This document shows, in pieces, positions 36,442 through 46,696 of a DNA stretch of 46,696 bases. Source of the stretch: Chlorokybus atmophyticus (lineage: Eukaryota > Streptophyta > Chlorokybophyceae > Chlorokybales > Chlorokybaceae); NCBI GenBank assembly GCA_009103225.1, contig RHPI01003389.1, positions 1-46,696 on the forward strand, read 5' to 3'. The translations under genes were made by a program, and so were the position numbers. Each line of letters begins with the position of its first letter. The stretch's first letter is position 1. The notes beneath the pieces are model-generated. The model made no database searches. It saw only the letters and a program-made list of their open reading frames with translations, and was not told where the DNA came from.

Positions 36442-36992
36442 CGCATAACCCGGTTACAGCTTTAGGGCTAGCAATACAGGAAAGCGACCCTCCGCATGCG
36501 ATAGTATCACATCACCCGCTTTGGTATGAGCTTGCTGCTTAAGCATTGCATTCACTCGATCGGTGTTGCGTACAGGCGCTGTCGTCCGCCCTTCGCCGCC
36601 GCTGCCACCGTCGCCGCCGCCGCCTGGGTGGCCAGGCCACGCTGCGACTGGGCCAGGGACAGGGCTGAGGCGTGGGCTGCTGGCATCCTGCTCTTGCTTG
36701 AAGCAAAGAATGTGCTTCCTGCGCCAACCAAGTCCTTTCAGCGTCTTGTTTGTGGGGACGTAGCGAGGTGTGTTGCTTGCCGCCTGGGCGGTAGCGCCGG
36801 CCTGGGCAGGCCACGCGGCAGAAGCGAGGTTGATTGGTTGGAGAGTGTGTTGAACGTCAGTAAGCCTAAGCTGGGGTCATTGGTAGCTGTTGCGAGGCTG
36901 TTTCTGGTGCTGCTGGTGGAGTAGATCTATGTAGATCTGGAGCATGAGGCGGGAGCGTTGTTAGGTGTTTCATTGGTGGTCGAGCCACGAGC
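36442..36992. promoter_or_regulatory. Shared upstream region of the Tim17-family gene and CHD1
   Basis: 551 bases separate the two divergent start codons. The region includes a (CCG)n-type tract around 36590-36625. A plus-strand open frame (36526-36924) has no family match and probably lies in the CHD1 leader. A bidirectional promoter is inferred from the layout. Confidence 0.5.
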
Positions 36993-46126
<9,134 letters not shown>

Positions 46127-46696
46127 GCATACATGTCTTGCGGCGAGTTTGTTTTGCTGTCATGCAATTGCGCTCGCATGAAAGCCGTGCTGCATCTGTC
46201 ACCCGCTTGTCACCCTCGTGTGGTCTGCCTGCTGCATGACATGCTGCCAAGCGGCCCATGCATGCAGTCCGTTTCATAATAAAAACTTCACATTTGCCTT
46301 CCTTGGCTTTGATGTAGTTGCAGTATGCCATACCATGCGAGAAACAGTAGGAAATTCATTAGCCTGGGAACTCCAATGCCTTTGATAAATCGCACTATGC
46401 TACTACTGCACATGAACATATCATAATGTCATATTGCGCGCACCGCTCCCTATCGCCAGACACGTGGCACAAAGGGTAGTGTAGAGGCAGCACATATCAA
46501 ACAGCATGCAGTCAGGCTACACAATTCCCTCTTGCATCTCTTGTACATTGGGTCCCTGACTACGACTGCATGTACGCACTTTCATGAGTAATGGGTAGTG
46601 GCAGCAGTGTATAAAAGAAGGAATGGGGATGTCATGCATGTAGTTACATATCGTGTTTAACCGGTCAGAGCTCCTCCCCCCCCCCCCCCCCCCCCC
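46127..46696. other. CHD1 3' flank and scaffold end
   Basis: An AATAAA motif at 46278-46283 lies about 150 bases after the CHD1 stop and could be its polyadenylation signal. The remainder has no supported gene. The last 21 bases are poly-C, resembling the poly-G edges of the internal gap. Confidence 0.5.
46278..46283 (+). terminator. AATAAA polyadenylation-like signal after CHD1
   Basis: AATAAA about 150 bases after the CHD1 stop. Note the difference from the TGTAA motif downstream of the reductases. Assignment is by motif and position only. Confidence 0.4.

Noticed and set aside
36526-36924. A 132-residue open frame upstream of CHD1
   Set aside because: Low-complexity Ala/Arg-rich sequence over a CCG tract with no domain; better read as the CHD1 leader or promoter.

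Overview
The window is nuclear DNA of a eukaryote, most likely a green (chlorophyte-lineage) alga. The reasons are spliced genes with short GT-AG introns, a plastid CcdA-type thiol-transport protein with a transit-like first exon, a plant-type TIR/NB-ARC receptor, an aldo/keto reductase whose first exon looks like a plastid/thylakoid-lumen targeting peptide, and TGTAA motifs downstream of two genes. No organism name can be read from the sequence itself. A 174-base assembly gap (23843-24016) sits between poly-G tracts, and the window ends in poly-C.

The left half (1-23.7 kb) is a young, unstable, segmentally duplicated region rich in microsatellites. A ~5.1-kb unit carrying a 6-exon aldo/keto reductase occurs twice (1193-6278 and ~18497-23675), preceded by an extra copy of its 5' region and first exon (1-1192) and echoed by a diverged 5' copy (12776-13290). 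Between the two units lie a broken zinc-type alcohol dehydrogenase-like gene (8363-10565, +), an unrecognised minus-strand coding-like remnant (11450-12290), a large minus-strand TIR-NB-ARC-TPR gene (14107-17005), a lone exon of the same dehydrogenase (17270-17372, +) and a second copy of the unrecognised remnant (17449-18240, -). A dispersed repeat (7905-8160 and 13720-13985) marks the left edge of both blocks. The receptor gene therefore occupies the place where the second dehydrogenase lost its 5' exons.

The right half (24-46.7 kb) is ordinary single-copy gene territory. RRP44/DIS3 (19 exons, -, 31843 to 26426) lies head-to-head with plastid CCDA (6 exons, +, 32287-33894). A Tim17/22/23-family membrane protein (3 exons, -, 36441 to 35178) lies head-to-head with the chromatin remodeller CHD1 (35 exons, +, 36993-46126). 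I rebuilt these four genes exon by exon and every junction keeps frame. One RRP44 intron appears to be GC-AG.

The most interesting region is 7.9-18.5 kb. A plant-type TIR-NB-ARC receptor with a near-identical 42-residue TPR array sits, inverted, inside a tandemly duplicated block of NAD(P)H-dependent oxidoreductase genes. Nearby are long perfect inverted repeats and Z-DNA-prone tracts that may explain the instability. The functional link between receptor and oxidoreductases is only inferred from position.
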